NCBI GenBank assembly: GCA_002362575.1
Contig: DEUM01000027.1
Location: 8,142-72,141, forward strand
Source: Lachnoclostridium sp. UBA3262
GTDB lineage: Bacteria > Bacillota > Clostridia > Lachnospirales > Lachnospiraceae
DNA length: 64,000 nucleotides
Reading direction: 5' to 3'
Position 1 is the first letter of the stretch. Each line of letters begins with the position of its first letter. The translations under genes and the position numbers were made by a program. Below, piece after piece: positions 18,054-27,548 of the stretch. Below the pieces are notes generated by a model. That model had not been told where the DNA came from and ran no database searches. It saw nothing but the letters and a program-made list of their open reading frames with translations.

Positions 18054-18329
18054 TCAAGGCGTTTTCTTTACATAAACATCTTCGTCATCAATTTCATCAT
18101 CTTCAAAATCGTCTTCAAACTCGTCGTAGTCAAAGTCCCCATCAAAATTAGCGTATTTCGGGTTCATGTAGCGATACACAGCAAATGCAATTGCGGCAAC
18201 GGTAGCAACAGCACCGATAATAGCTAGTATCCATAAGACGCAGTTTTTGTTTTCTTCTTCTGCTTTCTTTTTGTTCAGTATTTCCGTAATTTTTGCATTA
18301 TTGATTAGTTCGTCTAATTTTCCAGCCAT
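18054..18329 (-). CDS. Small single-pass membrane protein with acidic tail
   Basis: A 91-residue protein of unknown function. A short charged N-terminus (about 1-28, KLDELINNAKITEILNKKK) precedes one membrane helix (about 33-53) and a C-terminal tail very rich in Asp and Glu (about 60-86). AAAGGATGG precedes ATG 18329; a longer in-frame start at 18350 lacks a site. It lies just downstream of pcrA in the same direction. I do not recognise the family. Membrane orientation is unclear. Confidence 0.7.
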   Translation of the reverse strand: MAGKLDELINNAKITEILNKKKAEEENKNCVLWILAIIGAVATVAAIAFAVYRYMNPKYANFDGDFDYDEFEDDFEDDEIDDEDVYVKKTP

Positions 18330-18398
18330 AGTGACCATCCTTTCTACCATTAAGATATTCTTATTGTAACACGTTTATGTATTTTATACTACACTTTT

Positions 18399-20666
18399 TT
18401 ACTTTTTTGTTAATTTAGCAAAGGAGGAGCGAAGCTTGCGCTGGCCAAAACTTTCAAAATTGACGACAACCTCATAATCATTGTCAAGTTTTGTCATGGA
18501 GGTAATAACTCCTGTGCCAAATTTTTTATGTTCTACGGTATCGCCCATTTTATAGTCCGGACCGCTACTGTCTGAGAAAGAGATACCCTTTTGTATGTAA
18601 GGATTGTCGGCGAACGGGTTTTTCCTGTTTTTCGAATAACGGGAGGCCTTTTCCGGAGAGTAATCTGCCGTTTCTGTGGAAGTAGAAAAGGAGATAACTG
18701 GTTCTGGTGGTCTTGGAACTGCACCGGATGTCTGTTTTATCAAAAAACGGGGGATTTCATTGATAAAACGGGAGGGACGGTTAAAGTTTATTTCCCCGTT
18801 TCGCATGCGCTGGTTTGCGCTTGTCATAGTCAGTTTTTCTTTTGCCCGGGTAATACCGACGTAGCAGAGGCGGCGTTCTTCCTCAAGTTCGGTAGGATCA
18901 TCACCGAATACTGCCATAGCGCCGGGGAAAATATTTTCTTCCATGCCGCACATATACACATACGGAAATTCAAGCCCCTTTGCACTGTGCAGAGTCATGA
19001 GAAGAACCTGTTCGGCATCGTCCGATACGGTATCAATATCGGCGACAAGTGCAATGTCTTCTAACAGACCGTTCAGCGTTGGCGTTTCTTCACATTCGTC
19101 CTCATACTGGACGACCTTGTTCAGCAGAGAGTCAATGTTTTCAATACGGGATTCTGCCTCAATCGTATCCTCCGCCTGTAAAAGACGGACATAGCCGGTC
19201 GTGTCTATGATTTCATTCAATAAATCCTCCAGTGTATAGTCCTCTGCGCGGAGTTTTTTCCTGAGCTGCTCAATCAGGCTGACAAAGGAATTGATATTGC
19301 CGGCAGCACGCTGGCAGCCCGGAATATGCTCTGCCTGACAGAGGGCGTCATAGAAGGAAATCTCATTTTCCAGAGCGTAGTCGGTAATGCGTCCGATGGT
19401 AGTCTGTCCGATACCCCGTCTGGGAATGTTGATGATTCTTTTAATCGCAATGTCATCTGCGCTGTTATTGACCGTCTTCATGTAGCACAGTAAATCCTTT
19501 ATTTCCTTTCTGGCATAGAAGTTAATGGCGCCGACGATGCGGTAGGGAATACCTTCATACACAAGCTTTTCCTCGAAGATACGGGACTGTGCATTTGTCC
19601 GGTATAAAATTGCAAAATCCGAGTAGTTCCGGTTCTCTTGTTTTACCGTCCGCTGAATATCAGAGGCGATGTTTTCTGCCTCCTCGTATTCATTGTCATA
19701 TCTGCCGTAGGAGATGGGAGCTCCTTCCTCCGCCTCCGTCCAGAGAGCCTTTTCTTTTCGCATCGTATTATTTTTAATGACTTCGTTGGCGGCGGACAGA
19801 ATATTTTTCGTCGAGCGGTAATTCTGTTCCAGCCGGATTACTTTGGTCGCTGGAAAGATTTTCTCAAAATTCAGTATGTTATAAATATTTGCGCCGCGGA
19901 ATTTGTAAATGGACTGGTCGTCGTCACCAACTACACAAAGATTCTGGTAACGGCTTGCCAGCAGGCTGAGCAGAGTAAACTGCGCGGTGTTCGTATCCTG
20001 ATACTCGTCAACAAGCAGAAATTGGAAACGTTGCTGGTAATAATCAAGAACCTCGGCGTTGGACTGAAATAACTGGACAGTCAGCATAATCAAATCGTCA
20101 AAATCCAGTGCGTTGTTGTGTTTCAGTCGTTTCTGGTATTCTTTATAGACGGTTCCAAAAATCTTTTTATTGTATTCTTTTTCTACCTCGGAAGCGTACT
20201 GCTCCGGCGTTTTCAGTTCATCTTTTGCTGAAGATATCGCATTTAAGAAAGTTCTTTCCCGGTATTTTTTTGTGTCAATATTCAGGCTCTTGCAGATATC
20301 CTTCATCAGTACTTTCTGGTCGTCACTGTCATAGATGGTAAAGCTTCGCTCATAACCGAGATGGTCAATATAGCGGCGGAGAATACGGACGCAGGTGGAG
20401 TGGAAGGTGCTGACCCATATATTTTGTGCGCCGAAGCTGACGATATTATCTACGCGCTCGCGCATTTCATTCGCCGCCTTATTGGTAAATGTGAGGGCAA
20501 GAATATTGTATGGGCTGACACCACATTCTTCAATCAGATAGGCAATCCGGTGAGTCAGCACCTTTGTTTTTCCCGAGCCGGCTCCGGCTAAAATAAGGAG
20601 CGGTCCCTCAAAATGGAGAACCGCTTCTTTTTGTTTATCATTTAATCCTGCAAATAAATCACTCAT
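18399..20666 (-). CDS. pcrA: ATP-dependent DNA helicase PcrA (UvrD/Rep family)
   Basis: A 755-residue superfamily-1 3'-5' helicase. Motifs in order: the Q motif LNDKQKEAV, Walker A AGAGSGKT, TFTNKAA, LLVDEYQDTN, GDDDQSIY, LEQNYRST, the LMTLHSAKGLEF block and VGITRAKEKL. It unwinds DNA in repair and clears RecA and other blocks at replication forks. The C-terminal segment with MGDTVEHKKFGTG is the conserved Tudor-like domain that contacts RNA polymerase. The DUF1836 gene lies 15 bases upstream and is probably cotranscribed. Confidence 0.95.
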   Translation of the reverse strand: MSDLFAGLNDKQKEAVLHFEGPLLILAGAGSGKTKVLTHRIAYLIEECGVSPYNILALTFTNKAANEMRERVDNIVSFGAQNIWVSTFHSTCVRILRRYIDHLGYERSFTIYDSDDQKVLMKDICKSLNIDTKKYRERTFLNAISSAKDELKTPEQYASEVEKEYNKKIFGTVYKEYQKRLKHNNALDFDDLIMLTVQLFQSNAEVLDYYQQRFQFLLVDEYQDTNTAQFTLLSLLASRYQNLCVVGDDDQSIYKFRGANIYNILNFEKIFPATKVIRLEQNYRSTKNILSAANEVIKNNTMRKEKALWTEAEEGAPISYGRYDNEYEEAENIASDIQRTVKQENRNYSDFAILYRTNAQSRIFEEKLVYEGIPYRIVGAINFYARKEIKDLLCYMKTVNNSADDIAIKRIINIPRRGIGQTTIGRITDYALENEISFYDALCQAEHIPGCQRAAGNINSFVSLIEQLRKKLRAEDYTLEDLLNEIIDTTGYVRLLQAEDTIEAESRIENIDSLLNKVVQYEDECEETPTLNGLLEDIALVADIDTVSDDAEQVLLMTLHSAKGLEFPYVYMCGMEENIFPGAMAVFGDDPTELEEERRLCYVGITRAKEKLTMTSANQRMRNGEINFNRPSRFINEIPRFLIKQTSGAVPRPPEPVISFSTSTETADYSPEKASRYSKNRKNPFADNPYIQKGISFSDSSGPDYKMGDTVEHKKFGTGVITSMTKLDNDYEVVVNFESFGQRKLRSSFAKLTKK

Positions 20667-20681
20667 GTTTCTACACTACCT

Positions 20682-21302
20682 CTACTTTTCCTTTTTATCG
20701 TTTTTATAATCAGACAGAGTCTCATCAATCATTCGCTCTACTACCTGCTTTTTCAGATAAGCGTCAAAGCTGAGCAGACAGATAAAGGCAAAGCGGGAGA
20801 GAAAGTCTGCCTCTTCCTCATCTTTGACATCCGGAAATAAATTCTGGGAGGCCTTGAAACGTCTCAGTATATCCTTTGTCAGATTGTCTGTCTGAATCCG
20901 TTCCATGCGGAAAATTGTACCATATATTTCCTCAAGGGTTACATCTCTCGATTTGCTTTCATAAAACATATCGGTCAGTGGTTTGAAAATTTTCTGTATG
21001 TCATTGATAGAGAGCACATTTTTAAAATAATACAAAAAAATCAGAAGATACATATGCTCTTTTGAATATTTTTTCTTTACCGGCGGTGGAAGAAAATCAT
21101 TTTTTGTATAGTTATTTATCATGGTTTTGGTAAGGATTTTGTCGTCATCCATGCGCTTGCAGGCGCAGAGGTGTTCGTCCATAAAGGTCGTTACCTGATC
21201 CATGTACAAATCAATATTTGGGATATCCTCCGGATTGATATAATCAATTTCATTCAGCTTCCGGATAATATCCATAATGCTGTCTTCATTTGAGCGTTCC
21301 AT
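20682..21302 (-). CDS. DUF1836 domain protein
   Basis: A 206-residue protein. The region from about 60 to 130 (TMINNYTKNDFLPPPVKKKYSKEH split over a short span, then YYFKNVLSI) matches DUF1836, a family with a MerR-like helix-turn-helix arrangement, so it is probably a DNA-binding regulator. Its target is unknown. GAGGAAA precedes ATG 21302. It is the first gene of a two- or three-gene operon with pcrA and the small acidic membrane protein. Confidence 0.82.
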   Translation of the reverse strand: MERSNEDSIMDIIRKLNEIDYINPEDIPNIDLYMDQVTTFMDEHLCACKRMDDDKILTKTMINNYTKNDFLPPPVKKKYSKEHMYLLIFLYYFKNVLSINDIQKIFKPLTDMFYESKSRDVTLEEIYGTIFRMERIQTDNLTKDILRRFKASQNLFPDVKDEEEADFLSRFAFICLLSFDAYLKKQVVERMIDETLSDYKNDKKEK

Positions 21303-21358
21303 GTTTTCCTCGTTTCTGCGCGGTGAGCCGCACCTTGTTTTGCTCTGTAATGTATATT

Positions 21359-21387
21359 AGTATATCTGATTTTGCAGGTTAAATCAA
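21359..21387 (-). promoter_or_regulatory. Promoter of the DUF1836-pcrA operon
   Basis: On the minus strand TTGATT (21387-21382), a 17-nt spacer and TATACT (21364-21359), about 57 bases from ATG 21302. Confidence 0.6.
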
Positions 21388-21445
21388 CCTTTCGGAAAAG
21401 AGTTTGTGTAAAAATTTTATATCTGAAATTTTTATTGTCCCTAAA

Positions 21446-21474
21446 ATGACAATTTCCTTTTGATGTGGTATACT
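21446..21474 (+). promoter_or_regulatory. Promoter of the rlmD-type gene
   Basis: ATGACA (21446-21451), 17-nt spacer, TATACT (21469-21474), 36 bases before ATG 21510. Confidence 0.6.
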
Positions 21475-21509
21475 AAATATATTTAAAGGCCGGAAGGAGC
21501 AAATTTCTA

Positions 21510-22901
21510 ATGAAGAAAAATGAATCTTATGAGGGCGTAGTTACGGCGCTCCGGTTTCCGAATAAAGGTATCGTAAAGGTGGAGGGAGAGGATGTTCCGG
21601 TGCTTGTGAAAAACACACTGCCGGGACAGAGGGTAAGATTTCAGTTAAAGAAGGCAAGGAAATCGAAACCAGAGGGGAACCTTTCCGAGATATTGGAAAG
21701 GTCTCCGCTGGAAAATGCGGTGCCTCCGTGTCCGCACTTTTCCGACTGTGGGGGATGCGCTTACCAGACAATGGATTATGAAAACCAAAAGGAGTTGAAG
21801 CTCTCTCAGGTAAGGGAACTGCTAAATGCTGTGTACAAGGATTTTCCTCTGGAAGAATGTATATCCAGCCCGGCAGAATGGGAGTACCGGAATAAAATGG
21901 AGTTTTCGTTTGGAGATGAGGTAAAGGACGGGCCGCTTGCGCTCGGTCTTCACAAGAGGGGGAGCTTTTACGATATTGTACCAGTGCCGGACTGCCGGAT
22001 TGTGGATTCGGATTTGCGGAAAATTCTTTCCGCTACGTTGGAATTTTTTAAGGATAGAGAGATTCCGTTTTATCACAAAATGCGTCACGAGGGCGTGTTA
22101 AGGCATTTGCTTGTAAGGAAGGGGAGAGCGACGGGAGAGATTCTTGTCTGCCTTGTTACGACTTCGCAGGAGAGGGAGATGCTTTTTGAGGGGGAGAAGC
22201 TGGCAGAGAAATACAGGGAACATCTTCTCGGGCTTTCCATCGAGGGGAGCTATGCCGGGATTCTGCATATGATAAATGACAGCCTGTCGGATGTGGTAAA
22301 GGCAGATGAGATAACCGTTTTATATGGCCAAGATTATTTCTATGAGGAAATTCTTGGGCTAAAATTTAAGATTTCACCATTTTCTTTTTTTCAGACAAAT
22401 TCTGCCGGAGCCGAGGTTTTGTATTCGGTGGCGAGGGAATATATTGGAGATATTGCTGGAAAGACGGTGTTTGACTTATACAGTGGGACAGGCACGATTG
22501 CTCAGGTGCTTGCCCCGGTGGCGGGCAGTGTGACAGGGGTTGAGATTGTAGAGGAGGCGGTTGCCGCTGCAAGAGAAAATGCCCGACTGAACGGACTGGA
22601 TAACTGCACATTTCTTGCCGGAGATGTGTTGAAGATAATTGATGAGATGAGGCAAACTCCCGACACGATTGTGCTTGATCCGCCGAGAGAGGGAATTCAT
22701 CCGAAAGCGATTCGGAAGATACTGGATTTCGGAGTGGAACGGATTGTCTATATTTCCTGCAAACCGACAAGCCTTGCAAGGGATTTGGAGGTTTTCCTTG
22801 AGTATGGGTATCGTCCGGTCAAAGCGCAGTGCGTAGATATGTTCCCGTGGACGAGAGGGATAGAGACGGTTGTATTGTTTCAAAAGTCCGCGCTTTTTTA
22901 A
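21510..22901 (+). CDS. rlmD: 23S rRNA (uracil-C5)-methyltransferase, RlmD/RlmCD type
   Basis: A 463-residue enzyme of the TrmA/RumA family. An N-terminal TRAM-like RNA-binding domain (about 1-60) is followed by four cysteines for an Fe-S cluster (in CPHFSDCGGCAYQ and a later Cys), a SAM-binding fold (FDLYSGTGTI) and the catalytic ISCKP motif, where most relatives have SCNP. It methylates C5 of a uracil in 23S rRNA using SAM. Gram-positive homologues may modify two positions (RlmCD), so the exact site is uncertain. GGAAGGAG precedes ATG 21510. Confidence 0.87.
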   Translation: MKKNESYEGVVTALRFPNKGIVKVEGEDVPVLVKNTLPGQRVRFQLKKARKSKPEGNLSEILERSPLENAVPPCPHFSDCGGCAYQTMDYENQKELKLSQVRELLNAVYKDFPLEECISSPAEWEYRNKMEFSFGDEVKDGPLALGLHKRGSFYDIVPVPDCRIVDSDLRKILSATLEFFKDREIPFYHKMRHEGVLRHLLVRKGRATGEILVCLVTTSQEREMLFEGEKLAEKYREHLLGLSIEGSYAGILHMINDSLSDVVKADEITVLYGQDYFYEEILGLKFKISPFSFFQTNSAGAEVLYSVAREYIGDIAGKTVFDLYSGTGTIAQVLAPVAGSVTGVEIVEEAVAAARENARLNGLDNCTFLAGDVLKIIDEMRQTPDTIVLDPPREGIHPKAIRKILDFGVERIVYISCKPTSLARDLEVFLEYGYRPVKAQCVDMFPWTRGIETVVLFQKSALF

Positions 22902-22909
22902 ATCACAGA

Positions 22910-22938
22910 TTGAGCTTGCAGGTAGTTTATGTTACAAT
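22910..22938 (+). promoter_or_regulatory. Probable promoter of the HD-GYP sensor gene
   Basis: TTGAGC (22910-22915), 17-nt spacer, TACAAT (22933-22938), 58 bases before ATG 22997. Confidence 0.5.
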
Positions 22939-22996
22939 CACATTAGATAAAAAGAAAAAGAGAAAAGAGGTTTTACTGTTTTCAGAAGGAGGCATT

Positions 22997-25954
22997 ATGA
23001 ATCCCCAAATACACCCACGAAAAAAGAAATGGCAGAAGAATTATTTTATATCCCTGTTTTTGGCCGTTATAATGGCAGGCATGATGCTTTCTACAAAAGT
23101 AGTATTAGCACAGGGGCCGAGTATTACCGGGCAGGGAGTCGGTTATTCTGCGGTTCTATATGATAATAGCAATGGTCTTGCCACCTCGGAGGCAAATGCT
23201 ATTGCACAGACAAAGGATGGCTTTATCTGGCTCGGCGGTTACAGTGGACTGATACGATATGATGGAAATACGTTTTACCGATACGATTCGTCGGTGGGAA
23301 TTACAAGTGTAGTGAGTCTGTATGTGGACTCGAAGGACCGCTTATGGATCGGGACAAACGATAACGGCGCTGCCGTTTATGACAGAGGAAAGTTTTCATT
23401 TTATGGAAGGAAAGAGGGACTGGTTTCTCTGTCAATCCGCTCAATTACCGAGGACAGCATGGGTAATATTATTCTAGCTACGACACAGGGACTGGCTTAC
23501 ATAGACAAAAATGATAAATTACATTTTTTGGATGATAAAAATATAAATGAAAAATACATATGTGAAATTAAGTCCGATGCGGATGGAGTCGTCTATGGGT
23601 GTACGCTGGACGGGGCTTTTTTCTCTATGGAAAATCTTGGGGTAACTGCCATTTACGACGGACAGAAGCTGGGGATTGGCGTAGTGTCCTGCATCTGTCC
23701 GGGAGAAGAAAAAGGGCAGATTTATTTGGGAACAGAAAACTCTACGGTTATACGGGGAAATATATCGGAGGGCATGAAAGGGTATGAAACGTTTTCAGCT
23801 CATCCCCAGGTAAATATCAATACGATTTATCCAGCGGCAGATGGTCTGGTATGGGTTTGTGCAGATAATGGAATAGGGTATTTTGACAAAAAGAAACAGT
23901 ATGCTGAGTTAAAAGATATTCCGATGAATAATTCTGTAGATGAAATGACGATAGATTTTGAGGGGAATCTTTGGTTTGTTTCTTCCAGACAGGGGGTTAT
24001 GAAGATTGTCGGCAGTCCGTTTACCGATATGAATCGCATCGCCGGCTTGGAAACCTCGGTTGTAAACACTACCTGTATGTACCAGGGAGAATTATATATC
24101 GGAACGGATACGGGACTGTGTCTTTTGGATAAAAATGACAAGAAAAAAGAAAATGTCCTCACAAAGCTGTTAAAGGGCGTTCGTATTCGCTGTATCAAAG
24201 AGGATTCAAAGGGAAAGCTCTGGCTGTGTACCTACAGCGATAACGGTCTGGTCTGCTATCATGGGGACAAAACATATACAAGCTATCAGGAGAAGGATGG
24301 GTTAAAATCGAACCGTGTCAGGGGGATGACGGAATTATCGGATGGAACGATTGCGGTTGCTACAAATGGAGGCGTCAATCTGATAAAGGATGGGAAGATT
24401 ACCGATGCCTATGATGAAAAAGATGGAATTATCAATACAGAGATTTTGACAATCTGTGAGGGAGATGACGGAGAGCTTCTTCTAGGGAGCGACGGCGGCG
24501 GTATTTATATTTTGAAAAAGGGGAAAATAACAAGACTGGGTATTGACGATGGGCTGAAATCGGAGATTATCCTCAGGATAAAAAAGGACACACAGCGCTC
24601 TATATATTGGATTATTACAAGCAATTCCATTTCGTATATGAAAGAAGGTAAGATTCATACGCTGTCGAAGTTTCCGTATTCCAATAACTTTGATATGTAT
24701 TTTGATAAGGCTGGCGGCATATGGATTTTGAGCAGCAACGGGATTTATGTAGTGAATGGAGAAGATTTGCTGGCCGACAAAGAGCAGGAATATTCTTTTT
24801 ACGATATGAAAAGCGGGCTGCCCAGCGTTGCTACCGCAAACTCGAGGAGTTATCTGTCTGAGGATGGGACACTGTATATTTCAGGCGTACTCGGTGTAAG
24901 CCGTATCAATATCAATGAAAATCATGATATGGGAGGGACGACAAGGCTTCTTGTGCCGTATATTGAGGCAGATGATACTATCATGTATGTAGAAGACGGG
25001 AAGACGGTAACAATTCCATCGGACTGTAAGCGCCTGACGATACATGGTTATGCACTTACCTATTCCCTGCAAAATCCCCGGCTGAATTATTATCTGGCAG
25101 GCTTTGATGAAAAACCGGTCTCTGTTTCAAAACAGGACATGCAGCCGGCCAGCTATACAAATTTGAGCAGCGGTAAATACGTCTATCATTTGTCCGTTAT
25201 TGATACGATGGATGGAAAGGAAAAAAATTCGATTGCTATTACGGTTGTAAAGGAAAAGGCATTTTATGAGCAGATATGGTTCTGGCTGTTATTAGGTGTC
25301 GTTGTGGTCGTCCTGATTTTGACTGAGGTTCATCTGCATACCCGTCACAAGACTTCAAAGCTTATGGAAAAGCAGAAGGAGACGAAGACCTTTATCAACC
25401 AGATGATACATGCTTTTGCGAAATGTATTGACATAAAGGATAAATATACAACCGGACATTCTTTCCGGGTGGCGGATTACACAAAGAAGATTGCAAAGCG
25501 GATGGGCTATGCAGAGGAAATCGTAGATGATGTTTATAATATTGGTCTGCTGCATGACATTGGGAAGATTATGATTCCAGATGAAATTCTGAATAAGCCG
25601 GAAAAGCTTACTCCGGAGGAATATGAGGTGATGAAGCGGCATGCCATGAACGGGTATGATATTTTGAAAGAAATAGAGGCTGCGCCGAATCTGGCTCTCG
25701 GCGCCGGATTCCATCATGAGAGGATTGATGGCACCGGCTATCCATTTGGAAAGGCGGGAGATGAGATTCCGCACATTGCCCAGATTATTGCTGTGGCAGA
25801 CACTTTTGATACAATGAATTCGACCAGACCGTACCGCAAAAAACTTAAAATGGAGGATATCGTAAAAGAACTGAAACGTGTAGGGGGAACACAGTTAAAT
25901 GAGGAGGTTGTACAGGTATTGCTTACATTGATTGAAGAAGGAGAAGTGGGATAG
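22997..25954 (+). CDS. Extracytoplasmic propeller sensor with cytoplasmic HD-GYP domain
   Basis: A 985-residue protein. After a signal or anchor (about 15-38) come two-component-regulator-propeller repeats (about 50-670, repeated WLGGYSGL-, LWIGTNDNG- and LWLCTYS-like units), a Y_Y_Y domain (about 670-755), a membrane helix (about 757-777) and an HD-GYP domain (about 800-985) with HDIGK (H853, D854) and HHERIDGTGYP (GYP at 914-916). HD-GYP enzymes hydrolyse cyclic di-GMP or related dinucleotides. The frame extends upstream into rlmD, but GAAGGAGG fixes ATG 22997. The outside signal is unknown. Confidence 0.9.
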   Translation: MNPQIHPRKKKWQKNYFISLFLAVIMAGMMLSTKVVLAQGPSITGQGVGYSAVLYDNSNGLATSEANAIAQTKDGFIWLGGYSGLIRYDGNTFYRYDSSVGITSVVSLYVDSKDRLWIGTNDNGAAVYDRGKFSFYGRKEGLVSLSIRSITEDSMGNIILATTQGLAYIDKNDKLHFLDDKNINEKYICEIKSDADGVVYGCTLDGAFFSMENLGVTAIYDGQKLGIGVVSCICPGEEKGQIYLGTENSTVIRGNISEGMKGYETFSAHPQVNINTIYPAADGLVWVCADNGIGYFDKKKQYAELKDIPMNNSVDEMTIDFEGNLWFVSSRQGVMKIVGSPFTDMNRIAGLETSVVNTTCMYQGELYIGTDTGLCLLDKNDKKKENVLTKLLKGVRIRCIKEDSKGKLWLCTYSDNGLVCYHGDKTYTSYQEKDGLKSNRVRGMTELSDGTIAVATNGGVNLIKDGKITDAYDEKDGIINTEILTICEGDDGELLLGSDGGGIYILKKGKITRLGIDDGLKSEIILRIKKDTQRSIYWIITSNSISYMKEGKIHTLSKFPYSNNFDMYFDKAGGIWILSSNGIYVVNGEDLLADKEQEYSFYDMKSGLPSVATANSRSYLSEDGTLYISGVLGVSRININENHDMGGTTRLLVPYIEADDTIMYVEDGKTVTIPSDCKRLTIHGYALTYSLQNPRLNYYLAGFDEKPVSVSKQDMQPASYTNLSSGKYVYHLSVIDTMDGKEKNSIAITVVKEKAFYEQIWFWLLLGVVVVVLILTEVHLHTRHKTSKLMEKQKETKTFINQMIHAFAKCIDIKDKYTTGHSFRVADYTKKIAKRMGYAEEIVDDVYNIGLLHDIGKIMIPDEILNKPEKLTPEEYEVMKRHAMNGYDILKEIEAAPNLALGAGFHHERIDGTGYPFGKAGDEIPHIAQIIAVADTFDTMNSTRPYRKKLKMEDIVKELKRVGGTQLNEEVVQVLLTLIEEGEVG

Positions 25955-25960
25955 GGACAT

Positions 25961-26596
25961 ATGAGACAGCACAAAGCTATGTTTCGGTATGTAGAGGATA
26001 TTCTTTATAGCTATGACCGGAAAAAAGGGGAAAAGAGCAAAAACCAGATTGCATATGACCGATATGCCCATACGGTACGAGTGTACAAGTGGATGATACG
26101 GATTACAAATCAATTGAGAGACGATACCATGGATGTGGAGTCACTGAAAATTGCCACCATTTTTCACGATTGTGGTTACAGTGCAGGCAGCAATGAAGAC
26201 CATGCAGCGATGGGAGCAGCGATTTGCCGCGATTATCTTGAGAGACGGCAGTATCCGCCAGAGAAAACAGATTTTATCTGTTACTTAATAGAAGAACACT
26301 CAAACAAAAAATTATTTCACGAAAAAAATACCCCCGTTGAGCTAATCGTCCTGATGGAGGCGGACATGCTGGATGACACGGGAGCGATGGGGATTGTCTT
26401 AGATTCGTGGATTTCCTCAAAAAATGAGGGAGCAACCTTTGAATCGGTGTGCCGGCACTTTGAGAAGTATACCTACCGGCACATGAAACAGATGGAATTT
26501 GTGACGGCCCCAGGGCGTCAGTTCTGGCACGAGAAACGCAAACTGGTGTATGAGTTTCTGCGCCAGTACAAACGGGATTTAGGAGATATGAAATAA
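25961..26596 (+). CDS. HD-domain phosphohydrolase
   Basis: A 211-residue protein with an HD domain: HTVRVYKWM supplies the first histidine, IFHDCGY the HD pair (about residues 68-70) and MEADMLDD the distal Asp. It is probably a metal-dependent phosphohydrolase in the cytoplasm. It starts seven bases after the HD-GYP gene and is very likely cotranslated with it. The substrate is unknown; a nucleotide is likely from the fold. Confidence 0.8.
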   Translation: MRQHKAMFRYVEDILYSYDRKKGEKSKNQIAYDRYAHTVRVYKWMIRITNQLRDDTMDVESLKIATIFHDCGYSAGSNEDHAAMGAAICRDYLERRQYPPEKTDFICYLIEEHSNKKLFHEKNTPVELIVLMEADMLDDTGAMGIVLDSWISSKNEGATFESVCRHFEKYTYRHMKQMEFVTAPGRQFWHEKRKLVYEFLRQYKRDLGDMK

Positions 26597-26624
26597 CAGG
26601 AACAGGTTATGAAGCAGATAAAAT

Positions 26625-27443
26625 TTATTCATGAACCGGCTCATTTGACTTAAAGGTACAGGAAAAGCGTTCGTGAAGTGGTTTCCCATGGCGGACGCTC
26701 TCATGAAAATCCTGTAATATATCACTGGTCAGGGAGATGGCATTATCATAAATAAACTGAAGGCTCTGGTTCGTCTTTCTGGCATAGCTTTTCGGATGAA
26801 CATCCATCATATGCCCTTCCAGTTCTTCATAGTGCATGGAGATATACATACAGAGGCGGACGATAAAACGTTTCAAGGAGTGTCCACTTGTCAGTAACCA
26901 TTTGTAAAACCGCATACTGTAAAGCGCCTCGCGGATTTCCCGCTTGGAGAGGCGAAGTGGTCTGTATGCCATATATATTGCGTCAATAATATCACGGCTG
27001 CAGCCAATCTTTTTCCAGACAGGATATGTGAGCGGGCGGTGTCCGTCCTTGCGAATTAAATGGCGGTCAAACTCATTTTCGATTGCCAGATGAGTATAAC
27101 CGGGATGCTCTGCAAGCGGTATAACAAAGGTATGACATTCGCTATCCAGCATATAGTGGCAGAGAAAGCCTAAAACATAGGCATATACACCGGAGTCCAT
27201 GCCCTCCTTGCGGATAATAGGCAGTAGATGCCGCAGGTATTTGTTAATTGGCTGTCCATGCTGCCAGTAGCCCATCTGATTAGTGCGGAGCTTCAGCATC
27301 GGATGATAGAAAAAGAGAAAATCCGGTCCCTGCAGCCCAGCATTAAATTCTTTCCGGTGATTGTTTATAATTGTTTTTAATTCTTCCGGCAGTTTGGCAA
27401 GAACCTTCTTTCCAAAAGAATCATGTGTGTAAATACATGGCAT
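26625..27443 (-). CDS. Zinc-dependent phospholipase C-like protein
   Basis: A 272-residue protein matching the zinc-dependent phospholipase C-like family common in Clostridia. It opens with MPCIYTHDSFG and carries several His and Asp residues in QGPDFLFFYHP, FLCHYMLDSECHTF and HLAIENEFD that can form a metal site. No signal peptide is visible, so it may act inside the cell. Activity on phospholipids is untested. It is divergent from pgeF and converges with the HD-domain gene. Confidence 0.78.
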   Translation of the reverse strand: MPCIYTHDSFGKKVLAKLPEELKTIINNHRKEFNAGLQGPDFLFFYHPMLKLRTNQMGYWQHGQPINKYLRHLLPIIRKEGMDSGVYAYVLGFLCHYMLDSECHTFVIPLAEHPGYTHLAIENEFDRHLIRKDGHRPLTYPVWKKIGCSRDIIDAIYMAYRPLRLSKREIREALYSMRFYKWLLTSGHSLKRFIVRLCMYISMHYEELEGHMMDVHPKSYARKTNQSLQFIYDNAISLTSDILQDFHESVRHGKPLHERFSCTFKSNEPVHE

Positions 27444-27482
27444 ATATATCCCCTCGATTCTGCATTAGTTTCTGTTCACATA

Positions 27483-27511
27483 TTGATAGTATATCAAATA
27501 AAGAGTAAAAT
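27483..27511 (+). promoter_or_regulatory. Promoter of pgeF
   Basis: TTGATA (27483-27488), 17-nt spacer, TAAAAT (27506-27511). It lies in the 105-base divergent gap before the phospholipase-like gene, which must share this AT-rich region for its own promoter. Confidence 0.5.
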
Positions 27512-27548
27512 ATAAAGTAGAAATGTGTACAAATAAATGGAGGTTAGC

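Noticed and set aside
22829..22996. Upstream extension of the HD-GYP sensor into rlmD
   Set aside because: It has no ribosome site, overlaps the promoter and the end of rlmD, and would place a non-signal sequence before the anchor.
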